Below, piece by piece: positions 44,372 to 53,458 of a stretch of 64,000 nucleotides of DNA. Source of the DNA: Paraburkholderia ferrariae NBRC 106233 (GTDB taxonomy: Bacteria > Pseudomonadota > Gammaproteobacteria > Burkholderiales > Burkholderiaceae); contig NZ_BAYB01000013.1 of assembly GCF_000685035.1 (NCBI RefSeq), positions 124,001-188,000 on the forward strand, given 5' to 3'. The notes below the pieces were generated by a model that saw only the letters and a program-made list of their open reading frames with translations, was not told the DNA's origin and ran no database searches. Made by a program: the position numbers and the translations under genes. The stretch's first letter is position 1. Every line of letters begins with the position of its first letter.

Positions 44372-44446
44372 ACGCCATGCGCCTTTCCCCAATAGAGGCA
44401 CTCAGGCAACCGTGTTAACATTTTGGCTGTCACGTCGCAGGCGACC

Positions 44447-45448
44447 ATGAAAGAAAGCGCACCTGAACATTATCCGGACTGGGATCTGCTCGCGAGCTGG
44501 GTCGCCGTGGTCGAATCGGGTTCGATCTCCGACGCGGCAAGCCGCCTCGCCATTTCGCAAGCGGGCGTCTCGCAACGCATCAAGGCGCTCGAAACCATCC
44601 TCGACACCACGCTGCTCGACCGCGCCACGCGCCCCGCGCGCCCCACGGCCGCCGGTCAGCGCCTGTTCGAGCATGCCACGGTGCTGCTGCAAGGCGCGGA
44701 CCAGATGGTCGAAGCCGTGCGCAATGTCACGCGCGCGAAACGCGTCGTGGTGCGGCTCGGTTGCGTGGATTCGTTCGCGGCCACCATCGGCCCGATCATC
44801 ATCAAGGCGCTCGCTGGCACTTCGCATCAAATCCGCTTGTGGTCGGGCATCACGCCCACGCTCGATGCGCAGCTCGACGCGCGCCAGCTCGACATGGCCG
44901 TGACCACTACGGAGCTTTCGCAGGCACCCGGCATTCGCCGCCAGAAGCTCTTTTCCGAGCCCTATGTGGTCGTGCTGCCGCGCAGCTTCGAAGTGGACCG
45001 CTTCACCACGCTCACCGAACTCAGTCGCCAGTTGCAACTGATCCGCTACAGCGCACGTTCGGTGATCGGCCAGCATATCGACGCGTATCTCGCCGCCAAC
45101 GCCGAAAACATCGAGCGGACCTGCGAATTTGACGCCACCGACCCGATGCTGAGTCTCGTGGCCGCTGGGCTCGGCTTCGCGGTAACCACGCCGCTGTGCC
45201 TGTGGCAGTCGCGCCATTACGTGCCCGACCTGCGCGTGGTCGCGCTCTCGTCGTTCTCGCGCCACGGCCGGCCGTACCAGGGCCTGAGCCGCTCGTTCTT
45301 CCTCGCCTCGCGCGAGAACGAACTCGGCCATCTGCCCGCCGATCTCTACGATCTGCTTAAGCGCGCGTTCGAACGTCAGGTGTCCCGCGATATCGCCAAG
45401 GCGCTCGCGCTCGCGCCCGAGGAAGTCTGTATCGCCGATGAGGAATGA
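44447..45448 (+). CDS. LysR-family transcriptional regulator
   Basis: A 333-residue regulator. The winged helix-turn-helix is at residues 20-55 (VAVVESGSISDAASRLAISQ, then AGVSQRIKALE), followed by the periplasmic-binding-like effector domain (LGCVDSFAATIGPIIIKALA, LVAAGLGFAVTTPLCLWQSR). ATG 44447 is chosen; a TTG at 44423 adds 8 residues without benefit. It is in the same orientation as the amidohydrolase-like gene and the dehydrogenase downstream, and is the likely activator of one or both. Confidence 0.9.
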   Translation: MKESAPEHYPDWDLLASWVAVVESGSISDAASRLAISQAGVSQRIKALETILDTTLLDRATRPARPTAAGQRLFEHATVLLQGADQMVEAVRNVTRAKRVVVRLGCVDSFAATIGPIIIKALAGTSHQIRLWSGITPTLDAQLDARQLDMAVTTTELSQAPGIRRQKLFSEPYVVVLPRSFEVDRFTTLTELSRQLQLIRYSARSVIGQHIDAYLAANAENIERTCEFDATDPMLSLVAAGLGFAVTTPLCLWQSRHYVPDLRVVALSSFSRHGRPYQGLSRSFFLASRENELGHLPADLYDLLKRAFERQVSRDIAKALALAPEEVCIADEE

Positions 45449-45480
45449 CGCGCGCGGCGTCCTGCGGCCTCGCGTCGGCC

Positions 45481-45506
45481 TGTTCCGGCTTGTTCCGGCT
45501 TGTTCC
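45481..45506. repeat. Short tandem repeat (TGTTCCGGCT)
   Basis: The 10-base unit TGTTCCGGCT is repeated two and a half times in the gap between the LysR and dehydrogenase genes. It could be slippage-derived; no function can be assigned. Confidence 0.5.
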
Positions 45507-45601
45507 ATAACGCTCGCCGATCCAAAGCATAAGTCGAGGTTTAGCAACGCTGCGCGCACCGCGTAGCCGCTAGTCTGGACACTGAGCCTCGCCTTCGGCG
45601 A

Positions 45602-45632
45602 CGAGCGGCGCGCCACCGCGCAGCGCCGCTCG
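45602..45632 (+). promoter_or_regulatory. GC-rich hairpin in the dehydrogenase leader
   Basis: CGAGCGGCGC and GCGCCGCTCG form a perfect 10-base stem with an 11-base loop, 50 bases before the start of the dehydrogenase gene. It may affect translation or be an attenuator; no T-run follows. Confidence 0.4.
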
Positions 45633-45683
45633 CAAACCGCAACGCCGGCGGTGTTTTCGAATCCCCTTCCCTAAGGAACCAGT

Positions 45684-47294
45684 GTGATTTCAGGTCCTCA
45701 ATTCCCGCTGCCCGCGAACGAACCCGAACTGCATTTCGGCACGGGCACGCAGGCGCAAGCGGAACTGCGCAAGTCGCTCGAACAGCGCGACGTCGTCGAA
45801 ATTCCCACCGTGATCGACGGCCAGCGCTATTACTCGAACGATGTCGTGGAAGTGCGCGCGCCGCACGACACGCAACGCCTGCTCGCCCGCATTCACCGCC
45901 CGACCGAAGCGCAGATCCAGCAAGCGGTCGCGAGCGGCAAGCGCGTAGCGAAGGACTGGGCCAAACTCACGCATGCGAGCCGCGCCACCATCCTGCATCG
46001 CGCCGCCGACATCATCGCGACGCGTTCGCGCATGAAGATCAACGCCGCCACCATGCTCGGCCAGAGCAAGACCGTGGAAGAAGCCGAGCCGGACAGCGCC
46101 TGCGAGCTGATCGACTTCCTGCGCTTTAACGCCTATAACGCGCAGCGCGTGTACGCCGAGCAGCCGATGTCGGTGGCCACGGCCGCGAATCGCACCGACT
46201 GGCGTCCGCTCGAAGGCTTCGTCTATGCCGTGTCGCCGTTCAACTTCACGGCCATCGGCGGCAATCTGACCACGGCGCCCGCGATCATGGGCAACACCGT
46301 GTTGTGGAAGCCCTCGGAAAAGTCGGCGCTCGCCAACTACATCTTCTTCGAAGCGCTCGAAGAAGCGGGCCTGCCGCCGGGTGTCATCAATTTCGTGCCG
46401 GGCGAGGCCGAACTCACCACGCGCGTGGCCATGGCCTCGCCCAATCTCGCCGGCATTCACTTCACGGGGTCGTCGGCCGTGTTCCAGTCGCTCTGGAAAG
46501 GCGTGGCCTCGAAGGTCGACTCGTTCCGCACCATTCCGCGCCTCGTGGGCGAAACGGGCGGCAAGGACTTCGTGCTCGCGCATGCCTCGGCGCATCCGTC
46601 GGAAGTGGCCATCGCCCTGATTCGCGGCGCGTTCGGCTATCAAGGCCAGAAGTGCAGCGCCGCTTCGCGCGCTTATATTCCGCGCAGCCTGTGGTCGCAG
46701 GTGCGCGACGAACTGCGCGCGCGTCTCGCCGAGCTGAAAGTGGGTGATGTGGCCGACTTCAGCACGTTCATGGGCGCGGTGATTTCCGAAGCCTCGCACC
46801 AGAAGCTCAGCCGCGTGCTGGCCGCGGCGAAGGACGACTCGGCCGTGACCTTCGTGAGCGGCGGCAAGACGTGGACGGAACCGGGCTATTTCGTCGAGCC
46901 GGCCGTGCTCGAAGTGAGCAACCCGAAGCACGCGCTCATGACGGAGGAACTGTTCGGGCCGATTCTCTCGGTGTTCGTCTACGAAGACAATGCGTGGGAC
47001 GACACGCTCGCGCTGATCGATTCGACGAGCCCCTACGCCCTCACCGGCTCGATCTTCTGCACCGACCGCTTCGCGCTGCATCAAGCCGAAGACGTGCTCG
47101 TCAACGCAGCGGGCAACCTCTACCTCAACGACAAGCCGACGGGCGCGATGATCGGCCAGCAGCCGTTCGGCGGCGGCCGCGCGAGCGGCACGAACGACAA
47201 GGCCGGTTCGTATCTGAACCTGCTGCGCTGGGCCTCGCCGCGCGTCGTGAAGGAAACTTACCTGCCCACGCGCGAGTGGCGCTTCGGCGCTTGA
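45684..47294 (+). CDS. pruA: 1-pyrroline-5-carboxylate (glutamate semialdehyde) dehydrogenase
   Basis: A 536-residue aldehyde dehydrogenase that oxidises glutamate gamma-semialdehyde to glutamate with NAD. Landmarks match the P5C subgroup: FVYAVSPFNFTAIGGNLTTA, VLWKPSEKSALANY, the active Glu in LVGETGGKDFVLAH, catalytic Cys in GYQGQKCSAASRAYIP, and FGGGRASGTNDKAGSYLNLL. It begins with GTG at 45684 with AAGGAA upstream. Usually it is fused in PutA or stands alone in proline catabolism; here it follows a LysR gene and precedes a strong terminator. Glutamate as product links it to the formylglutamate-type genes around it. Confidence 0.93.
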   Translation: MISGPQFPLPANEPELHFGTGTQAQAELRKSLEQRDVVEIPTVIDGQRYYSNDVVEVRAPHDTQRLLARIHRPTEAQIQQAVASGKRVAKDWAKLTHASRATILHRAADIIATRSRMKINAATMLGQSKTVEEAEPDSACELIDFLRFNAYNAQRVYAEQPMSVATAANRTDWRPLEGFVYAVSPFNFTAIGGNLTTAPAIMGNTVLWKPSEKSALANYIFFEALEEAGLPPGVINFVPGEAELTTRVAMASPNLAGIHFTGSSAVFQSLWKGVASKVDSFRTIPRLVGETGGKDFVLAHASAHPSEVAIALIRGAFGYQGQKCSAASRAYIPRSLWSQVRDELRARLAELKVGDVADFSTFMGAVISEASHQKLSRVLAAAKDDSAVTFVSGGKTWTEPGYFVEPAVLEVSNPKHALMTEELFGPILSVFVYEDNAWDDTLALIDSTSPYALTGSIFCTDRFALHQAEDVLVNAAGNLYLNDKPTGAMIGQQPFGGGRASGTNDKAGSYLNLLRWASPRVVKETYLPTREWRFGA

Positions 47295-47352
47295 ATGAAC
47301 GCGTAAGCGCGCGGTGGATATCGCATCCCGGCATCCGTCGGGATGCCTTGAA

Positions 47353-47383
47353 AAAAGGGCTCATCGTCACGATGAGCCCTTTT
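47353..47383. terminator. Bidirectional rho-independent terminator
   Basis: AAAAGGGCTCATCG and CGATGAGCCCTTTT make a 14-base perfect stem with a TCA loop. A-rich and T-rich flanks on both sides allow it to end both the dehydrogenase gene and the convergent ETF-QO gene, whose stop is 4 bases away. Confidence 0.92.
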
Positions 47384-47386
47384 GCT

Positions 47387-49060
47387 TTACATGTTCGGAT
47401 AGTTCGGTCCGCCGCCGCCTTCGGGCGTGACCCACACGATATTCTGCGTCGGGTCCTTGATATCGCAGGTCTTGCAGTGAATGCAGTTCTGCGCGTTGAT
47501 GACTAGCGCGCGCCCGCCCGCCGGCGCTTCCGTGAACTCGTACACGCCCGCCGGGCAGAAGCGCGCTTCCGGCCCCGCATAACGGTCGAGATTCACGCGC
47601 ACCGGCACGCTCGCGTCCTTGAGCGTAAGATGCACGGGCTGGTTTTCTTCGTGGTTCGTGTTCGACAGAAACACCGAGGAGAGCCGGTCGAACGTGAGCT
47701 TGCCATCGGGCTTCGAATACTCAATGGGTTTACATTGCGCCGCCGGCTTTAATGTTTCGTTATCCGAATGATGATGATGCAGCGTCCACGGCACGCGGCC
47801 GCCCAACACCTTCTGTTCGAGACCGACCATCATGCTGCCGACGTAAAGTCCCTTGCTCATCCACTGCTTGAAGTTGCGGGCGCGATGCAGTTCTTCCTTG
47901 AGCCAGGATTGCTCGAAGGCTTGCGGATACGCGCTGAGCGTATCGTGGCTGCGCCCCGCTTGCAGTGCATCAAACGCGGCTTGCGCGGCCATCTTGCCCG
48001 ACGCAATCGCCGCATGGCTACCCTTGATGCGCGAAGCGTTGAGCATGCCCGCTTCGCAGCCGATCAACGCGCCGCCCGCGAACGCGAGCTTCGGCATCGA
48101 CATGATTCCGCCGGCTGCGATCGCGCGCGCGCCATACGACACACGCCGCCCGCCTTCGAGAAAACGCCGGATCGCGGGGTGCGTCTTGTAGCGCTGGAAT
48201 TCCTCGAACGGCGACAGATACGGATTCGTATAGCCCAGCCCCACAACAAAGCCCACCACCACCTGGTTGTCGTTCAGGTGATAGAGAAACGAGCCGCCGT
48301 ACGTGTCGCTTTGCAGCGGCCAGCCGGCCGTGTGGATCACGAGACCAGGCTGGTGCTGCGCCGGATCGATCTCCCAGAGTTCCTTGATGCCGAGGCCGTA
48401 GACTTGCGGATCGGCGTCTTGATCGAGCTTGAAACGCGCGATGAGTTCGCGCCCGAGATGGCCGCGCGCGCCTTCGGCGAACAGCGTATAGCGCGCGTGC
48501 AGTTCCATGCCGGACTGGAAGTTCGCGGTCGGTTCACCGTCCTTGCCCACGCCCATGTTGCCCGTGGCCACGCCGCGCACTTCGCCGTGTTCACCGTACA
48601 GCACTTCAGCCGCCGCGAAGCCCGCGAAGATTTCCACGCCCAGCGCTTCGGCTTGTTCCGCGAACCAGCGCGTCACGTTGCCGAGGCTCACCACGTAATT
48701 GCCGTGGTTCTTGAAGTTGTCGGGGAGCAGCCAGTTGGGCACCGGCTTCGCGCCGCTTTCGGAGAGAAACAAAAAGCGGTCTTCGGTCACGGGCACGTCG
48801 AGCGGCGCGCCGCGTTCCTTCCAGTCGGGAATCAATTCGTCGAGCGCGCGCGGGTCCATGACCGCGCCCGACAGCGTGTGCGCGCCGATCGCCGAGCCTT
48901 TTTCGAGCACGCACACGCTCACTTCCGCGTTGCGTTCCTGCGCCATCTGCTTGAGGCGAATGGCGGCAGATAAACCGGCCGGCCCTCCACCGACGATAAC
49001 GACGTCGTACTCCATCGATTCGCGCGGGCCAAACTGCGCTGCGAAGTTATTCGTGTTCAT
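47387..49060 (-). CDS. Electron-transfer flavoprotein-ubiquinone oxidoreductase (ETF-QO), copy 2
   Basis: A 557-residue ETF-QO, similar to the copy at 25892-27571 along its whole length: YDVVIVGGGPAGLSAAIRLK at the start, the quinone-side segment SYGARAIAAGGIMSMPKLAF, and Cys ligands in ARFCPAGVYEF and NCIHCKTCDIKDPTQNI, ending PNYPNM. ATG 49060 (MNTNNF) is chosen over a longer frame to 49213, whose N-terminus is shadow-like. It follows the CoA ligase gene on the minus strand (170-base gap) and would reoxidise the ETF encoded at 55.3-57.0 kb. Confidence 0.95.
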   Translation of the reverse strand: MNTNNFAAQFGPRESMEYDVVIVGGGPAGLSAAIRLKQMAQERNAEVSVCVLEKGSAIGAHTLSGAVMDPRALDELIPDWKERGAPLDVPVTEDRFLFLSESGAKPVPNWLLPDNFKNHGNYVVSLGNVTRWFAEQAEALGVEIFAGFAAAEVLYGEHGEVRGVATGNMGVGKDGEPTANFQSGMELHARYTLFAEGARGHLGRELIARFKLDQDADPQVYGLGIKELWEIDPAQHQPGLVIHTAGWPLQSDTYGGSFLYHLNDNQVVVGFVVGLGYTNPYLSPFEEFQRYKTHPAIRRFLEGGRRVSYGARAIAAGGIMSMPKLAFAGGALIGCEAGMLNASRIKGSHAAIASGKMAAQAAFDALQAGRSHDTLSAYPQAFEQSWLKEELHRARNFKQWMSKGLYVGSMMVGLEQKVLGGRVPWTLHHHHSDNETLKPAAQCKPIEYSKPDGKLTFDRLSSVFLSNTNHEENQPVHLTLKDASVPVRVNLDRYAGPEARFCPAGVYEFTEAPAGGRALVINAQNCIHCKTCDIKDPTQNIVWVTPEGGGGPNYPNM

Positions 49061-49230
49061 TTCGACCGATATGTGACTGTGCGGGACGGCCACGACGCAC
49101 GATCGAAACGCGCGTCGCGGTCTTGTGGAAGTCCCGGCACGCACCGCGCGAAACGGCACGGCCGGACTGCACGCCATCCTACGTCGCCAGATACCGGAAG
49201 CGCGCGACATCACCTCCGCTTATGCAGCAT

Positions 49231-50811
49231 TCAAGCTTGCGTTAGCCTCGCTGGCGCGAGCGCGTCCCAGCAATCGTCGATCCGCTTCGACAACGACTGC
49301 TTCTGGATGCGCTGCGTGGGCGTTTTCGGAAACTCGTCCACGAGCGCGATGAAGCGCGGCACCTGAAACTTCGCCATGTTCGCCTCGCACCACGTAACGA
49401 ACGCCTCGGGCGTGAACGTGCTCGCGCCCGGACGCAGCTTGACGAACAGCTTCAAGTCTTCGTCGGCGAATTCGTTGGTCACGCCGATCAGCGCGCTTTC
49501 CTCGACATCGGGATGGCCGTTCGCGACGTTCTCGACTTCCCACGCCGAGATGTTTTCGCCGCGCCGCCGCACGCTGTCCTTCTTGCGGCCGAGAAAGTAC
49601 AGATAACCCGCCGCGTCCGCGCGGCCTAGGTCCCCCGTGTAGAGCCAGCCGTTGCGCAAGGTTTCGCGCGTTTTCTCCGGGTTGCGGAAATAACCTTCGG
49701 TGATGGTGCCGGGCTCGCGCGCCTTCACGCGGATTTCGCCCACCGACCCGTGCGGCAGCGGCACGTCGTCGTCGCCTACTATCTCCACGTCGAAATAGTC
49801 CACCGCCTTGCCGATGGAACCGATCGGGCCGTCGAGATTCACCACGCTGAAGCTCGACGTTTCCGTCATGCCGTAACCTTCGCGCACGGGAATGCCAAAG
49901 CGCTGCTCAAACGCCTGCCACACTTCCACGGGCGCGCCGCCGCCCCACGCGATGCGCACCGTATGCGCGCGGTCGCGCGGTGAAGGCGGCTGCTTGAGCA
50001 GCAGTTGCAGCACGCCGCCAACGAAGTGCAGATGCGTGGCGCGATAACGCTCGACTTCGTCCCAGAAGCCCGAGGCGCTGAAGCGCGGCACGAATGCGAG
50101 CGTAATAGGCTGCATCAGCGCCATCACGAGCACTTCGCTGCCGAACACGTGATAAATCGGGTCCCAGAAGTGCAGCACGCTGCCCGGCGTGATCGAGCCG
50201 ATCCACGACGAACCGAGCGCCGCCGCGCGAACCATGCGGTCGCTCATCAGCACGCCCTTGGCGGGACCGCTCGTGCCCGAGGTGTAGAGAATCGCGCGCA
50301 AGTCCGCATCGTGCGCCTCGTATGCCGGTTCGGCCGTGTCGGCGTCGTCGCGCAGTTGCGCGAATTCGCCGCCGCCCGCCGCCGTGCGCCAGATCGTGCG
50401 CAAGCCCGCCACGCGCGCGGCCGCCGGTTCCAACGCAGGCGCGAACACGTCGTCGGCCAGCGCAAACGCAGGCTCGGAATCGGTCAAAACATGTTCGAGC
50501 ACCGCACCCTTCAGATGCACGTTGACCGGCACCTGCACCGCGCCGAGCTTGCACAGGGCGAAGTACGCGAGCGCGTGATCGACATGATGCGAAAGCATCA
50601 CGGCCACGCGCGTTTGCGCGCGCACGCCAGCGCGCGCAAGGCCGTTGGCGAGGCGGTTCACGCGCGCGTTGAGTTCGGCGTAACTCAGCGCGATGTCGCC
50701 CGAGCGGCAGAACACGTGGCCGGGATTGACTGCCGCGCAGTCGCGCAGCAGTTTGGGGATGTTGTCATCCGCCGAGAAATGCACACTCGATTGCACAGTC
50801 GATTGCGACAT
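49231..50811 (-). CDS. AMP-forming acyl-CoA synthetase (CaiC-like)
   Basis: A 526-residue adenylate-forming ligase that activates a carboxylic acid as acyl-AMP and then acyl-CoA. Motifs: P-loop ILYTSGTSGPAKGVLMSD near residue 170, GYGMTETSSFS near residue 305, YTGDLGRADAAG and the hinge GRKKDSVRRRGENISAWEVE, and the C-terminal Lys in PTQRIQKQSL. The pattern is near crotonobetaine/carnitine-CoA ligases. ATG 50811 (MSQSTV) has AGGA upstream; the frame continues to 51309 but that part is antisense-like. It is 32 bases after an unrecognised gene, so the two are co-transcribed. Confidence 0.9.
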   Translation of the reverse strand: MSQSTVQSSVHFSADDNIPKLLRDCAAVNPGHVFCRSGDIALSYAELNARVNRLANGLARAGVRAQTRVAVMLSHHVDHALAYFALCKLGAVQVPVNVHLKGAVLEHVLTDSEPAFALADDVFAPALEPAAARVAGLRTIWRTAAGGGEFAQLRDDADTAEPAYEAHDADLRAILYTSGTSGPAKGVLMSDRMVRAAALGSSWIGSITPGSVLHFWDPIYHVFGSEVLVMALMQPITLAFVPRFSASGFWDEVERYRATHLHFVGGVLQLLLKQPPSPRDRAHTVRIAWGGGAPVEVWQAFEQRFGIPVREGYGMTETSSFSVVNLDGPIGSIGKAVDYFDVEIVGDDDVPLPHGSVGEIRVKAREPGTITEGYFRNPEKTRETLRNGWLYTGDLGRADAAGYLYFLGRKKDSVRRRGENISAWEVENVANGHPDVEESALIGVTNEFADEDLKLFVKLRPGASTFTPEAFVTWCEANMAKFQVPRFIALVDEFPKTPTQRIQKQSLSKRIDDCWDALAPARLTQA

Positions 50812-50843
50812 CGATCGTATCCTCGTTGCGTTGGCGGGGCCGC

Positions 50844-51917
50844 TTACCAGAGCCACGTTTTCGTGTCGGTGAAGGTCCAGCGCTCGAAGCCGCTCGCAGC
50901 GTCGTAGTGACGGTCGAGCCGTACGCGGCCGTTGAGCGTGCGCACGCTCATGTCGAAGAACGCGAACACGGCCGCGCGCATCTGTGCGGAATGCGGATAC
51001 GGGAACGGCTCGAGGGTTTCGAAGCTCAACTCGGCCACGTCGTCGCCCAGCGACCTCCACTGCGGCGCATTCTTGAACGCGCCGATGATCGTCGCGTAAG
51101 TTTGCGCGAGCGCAGCCGGGCTGTTGCCTTCCACTTCCGTGGACGCCTTCAGCGAAGGCGTGAACTGCACCGCCAGCAGTTTCATGGCCGAGGCGATCAT
51201 ATGGCTCGCCGTATGCATGCCAAACTGCGCCACGATCACTTCGATCGCGTGCTTCACGTAGTCGGCCGCATAGTTCGCGCTGCCTTTCATGATGCGCGCC
51301 TCGGGCCATTGCGCCGGGTCGAGCTTAGGCGCTTTCGCCGCGTCGAACTCGGGCGAATGATCGACATGCTCCACGCGAAAGCGTTCTTCGGGCCGCAAAT
51401 GGTGGTCGTACTCCATGAAATAGCCTTCGTCGTACGGATGGCCTTCCGCCACGAACTTGGTCGCGACCCAACCGAGACGCGGGCAGCCCAGCAATTCGCC
51501 ATTGCGCGGGTGCCACGTCGACAGAATCGTTCGCCGTACTGATGAAGGAACCGTCAACGCGGAAATGCCGGGGAACGTGCCCCACGGGGGCATATAGCGA
51601 ATCCACACTTTCTTCGGTGTTTCTTCCACATATTGCAGCGTGAGTCCGCCGATCGAATTGCTGAAATAGTGATACTTCGCGGCCGTCACGGCGGGCGGAT
51701 CGTTGCGAATGCCGAGCTTCTCCAGCGCCTCCACGAAGCGCTGCGACTGCTCCGCCGCCATCAGCGTGCGCCAGACGTTGTTGAGCGCCGCTTCGCCCTT
51801 CTCGCGCAGCACGATGGCCGTCACGCCCGAGACCACCGACCAGCCGAATGCGCCCGCGATATCCACGCGTTTTTTCAGCGCCGTCATGTCTTCGCTGCCG
51901 AACTGCTTTGCTTCCAT
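50844..51917 (-). CDS. Conserved-looking protein of unknown function
   Basis: A 357-residue protein that I do not recognise. It has no signal peptide or membrane helix. The middle has repeated aromatic and His-rich segments (DEGYFMEYDHHLRPEERFRV, EHVDHSPEFDAAK) and a helical stretch (YAADYVKHAIEVIVAQFGMH); the C-terminus ends in YDAASGFERWTFTDTKTWLW. AGGAGG precedes ATG 51917. It lies 50 bases after the binding-protein gene and 32 before the CoA ligase, in one operon, so it probably takes part in substrate sensing, binding or conversion. The clustered His, Asp and Glu could bind a metal, but this is speculation. Confidence 0.75.
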   Translation of the reverse strand: MEAKQFGSEDMTALKKRVDIAGAFGWSVVSGVTAIVLREKGEAALNNVWRTLMAAEQSQRFVEALEKLGIRNDPPAVTAAKYHYFSNSIGGLTLQYVEETPKKVWIRYMPPWGTFPGISALTVPSSVRRTILSTWHPRNGELLGCPRLGWVATKFVAEGHPYDEGYFMEYDHHLRPEERFRVEHVDHSPEFDAAKAPKLDPAQWPEARIMKGSANYAADYVKHAIEVIVAQFGMHTASHMIASAMKLLAVQFTPSLKASTEVEGNSPAALAQTYATIIGAFKNAPQWRSLGDDVAELSFETLEPFPYPHSAQMRAAVFAFFDMSVRTLNGRVRLDRHYDAASGFERWTFTDTKTWLW

Positions 51918-51967
51918 ACTGCCTCCTGTTTCCCTGTTCACTACGTTTGCACTGCGATTCACCGGCA

Positions 51968-53044
51968 TCACGACATCGTCCATTCCTTGAAGCGGCGCGT
52001 GACTTCGTCGAAATTCTTCGCCCACCACGAATCGTCCATCAGCACGCTGTTTTCCGACTGCAGGTCGGGAATCCACTTGCGGCTTTCGGGGCTCATCAGC
52101 GTGAGCGCTTTCTTGCTGCCCGGCGTATTGCCGATCAATTCCATGAACGCAGCCTGGCGGTCGGGGCGCGCGGCGAAGGCGAGAAACCTCATCGCGTTGG
52201 CCTTGTTCGGCGCGTTCTTCACCACGGCGAGATATTCGAAACCGTTGACGGTCTGCTCGAACGAAAAGTCGACGGACTGCCCCGAGGCCTTCGCGGGCTT
52301 CACACGTGACGCGTAGGTGTAGCTGAAGTCGGTTTCGCCGGTTTGCAGCAGCGTGAGCGTTTGTGGCGTCTGGTCGATCCACTTCACCACGTTCGGCTTG
52401 ATGCGCTCCAGCACGCGAAAGGCGCGATCCACGTCGAGCGGATACAGATGCTTCGGCGAAACCCCGTCGGCGAGCAGCGCGGCCTCGAAGGTTTCGCTCG
52501 GCCGGTTGCGGAAGGTGCGGCGGCCCGGAAACGCCTTCACGTCGAAATACTCGCGGAAATTGCGCGGATGCTTGCCCGCCGGATACTTCGCCGGGTCCCA
52601 CGCAATGCCGCCCACGAACACGTACCAGGGCAGCAAATTGTTCTTGATGTCGATGACGAGATCGCCGCGATCGAACATCGCGAGATCGAGCGGCTCCCAG
52701 AAGCCCGCGTTCGCGCCCGCCACGCCCAGCGCATTGGGCGCGTCGAACACGTCCCACTGCACGTTGTTGGTCTGGATCTGCGCCTTGAGCTTGGCGAGAT
52801 CGGGCGTGTCGATGATCGTGACCTGCACACCCGTTTCTTTCATGAACGGCTTGACGACCGACTCTTCCACGGCCTGCCGGTACGCGCCGCCCCAGCTCAC
52901 GAGCGTCATCTGACCGCCGGCGGCATGGGCTTTTTTCGAGGTGAGAATGGCCGGAGCGGCGGCCGCCGCGATTGCAATACTGGAGACACCCGAGACGAAT
53001 TGCCTGCGTCCCGTTGAAACGCCTTCCTTTCGAAGCTTTGACAT
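51968..53044 (-). CDS. Periplasmic binding protein of a Pot/spermidine-type ABC transporter (copy 1)
   Basis: A 358-residue solute-binding protein. The N-terminus has a twin-arginine type signal (STGRRQFVSGVSSIAIAAAA, then KKAHA), then MTLVSWGGAYRQAVEESVVK, typical of PotD/PotF relatives. Further landmarks are DVFDAPNALGVAGANAGFW and RFLAFAARPDRQAAFMELIG. There are no permease or ATPase genes next to it; the nearest are at 60.7-63.5 kb, and a second similar binding protein starts that operon. ATG 53044 is used rather than the longer frame to 53092. The ligand is likely a polyamine-like, amino-acid-derived or betaine compound. Confidence 0.87.
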   Translation of the reverse strand: MSKLRKEGVSTGRRQFVSGVSSIAIAAAAAPAILTSKKAHAAGGQMTLVSWGGAYRQAVEESVVKPFMKETGVQVTIIDTPDLAKLKAQIQTNNVQWDVFDAPNALGVAGANAGFWEPLDLAMFDRGDLVIDIKNNLLPWYVFVGGIAWDPAKYPAGKHPRNFREYFDVKAFPGRRTFRNRPSETFEAALLADGVSPKHLYPLDVDRAFRVLERIKPNVVKWIDQTPQTLTLLQTGETDFSYTYASRVKPAKASGQSVDFSFEQTVNGFEYLAVVKNAPNKANAMRFLAFAARPDRQAAFMELIGNTPGSKKALTLMSPESRKWIPDLQSENSVLMDDSWWAKNFDEVTRRFKEWTMS

Positions 53045-53183
53045 AGCGGGTCTTCTCACACTGGGGTTGGAATGACATGCCCGGCGAGTCACGGCGAGTT
53101 AGCCGGTTCTGGGTGCTGCGTGGAGCGAGCCGTGACAGTCACGCTATGCAGCCAGAATTCGGTGGGCCGTATCGAGTACGAAT

Positions 53184-53202
53184 CCTTATTTAATGAATAA
53201 GG
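53184..53202. promoter_or_regulatory. Palindrome in the divergent binding-protein/oxidase promoter region
   Basis: CCTTATT-TAATG-AATAAGG has perfect 7-base arms and lies in the 414-base region between the divergent binding-protein (start 53044) and oxidase (start 53459) genes. It is an AT-rich island in GC-rich DNA, as expected for an operator or promoter. The remainder of that gap shows no gene. Confidence 0.45.
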
Positions 53203-53458
53203 CGTGGTGATCCTGTGGTACGCCGCCGCGACAGCGGAATTCCCGGGGTTGCGGGCGCGTGGCCGGACGCCAAAATCCGGCAAAAGCCACGAATCCGCGC
53301 CCGTCATTCGCGTCGAAACCCGCGCAAACCGCCCCGTGCGGCGCGCCAGCGCGACAGCCGCTTTTACTAATCATCTGTCCTGCTTATATTGGCCGCCCGC
53401 GGTTTATGGCGTTCCACACTTCGCTCCATACCCTTTGCTCAGGAAAGGACGCGAAACT

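Noticed and set aside
45690..47084. Long minus-strand open frame (464 codons) opposite the P5C dehydrogenase gene
   Set aside because: It is an antisense shadow created by GC-rich codon bias; the Arg/His/Ala-rich sequence has no family features.
49231..51309. 692-codon reading of the CoA ligase with a long N-terminal extension
   Set aside because: The first 166 codons are out-of-frame sequence of the neighbouring gene; ATG 50811 has a ribosome site and matches family N-termini.
50844..53078. 744-codon reading joining the unknown protein to the binding-protein region
   Set aside because: The N-terminal half is an out-of-frame reading of the binding-protein gene; ATG 51917 with AGGAGG is the real start.
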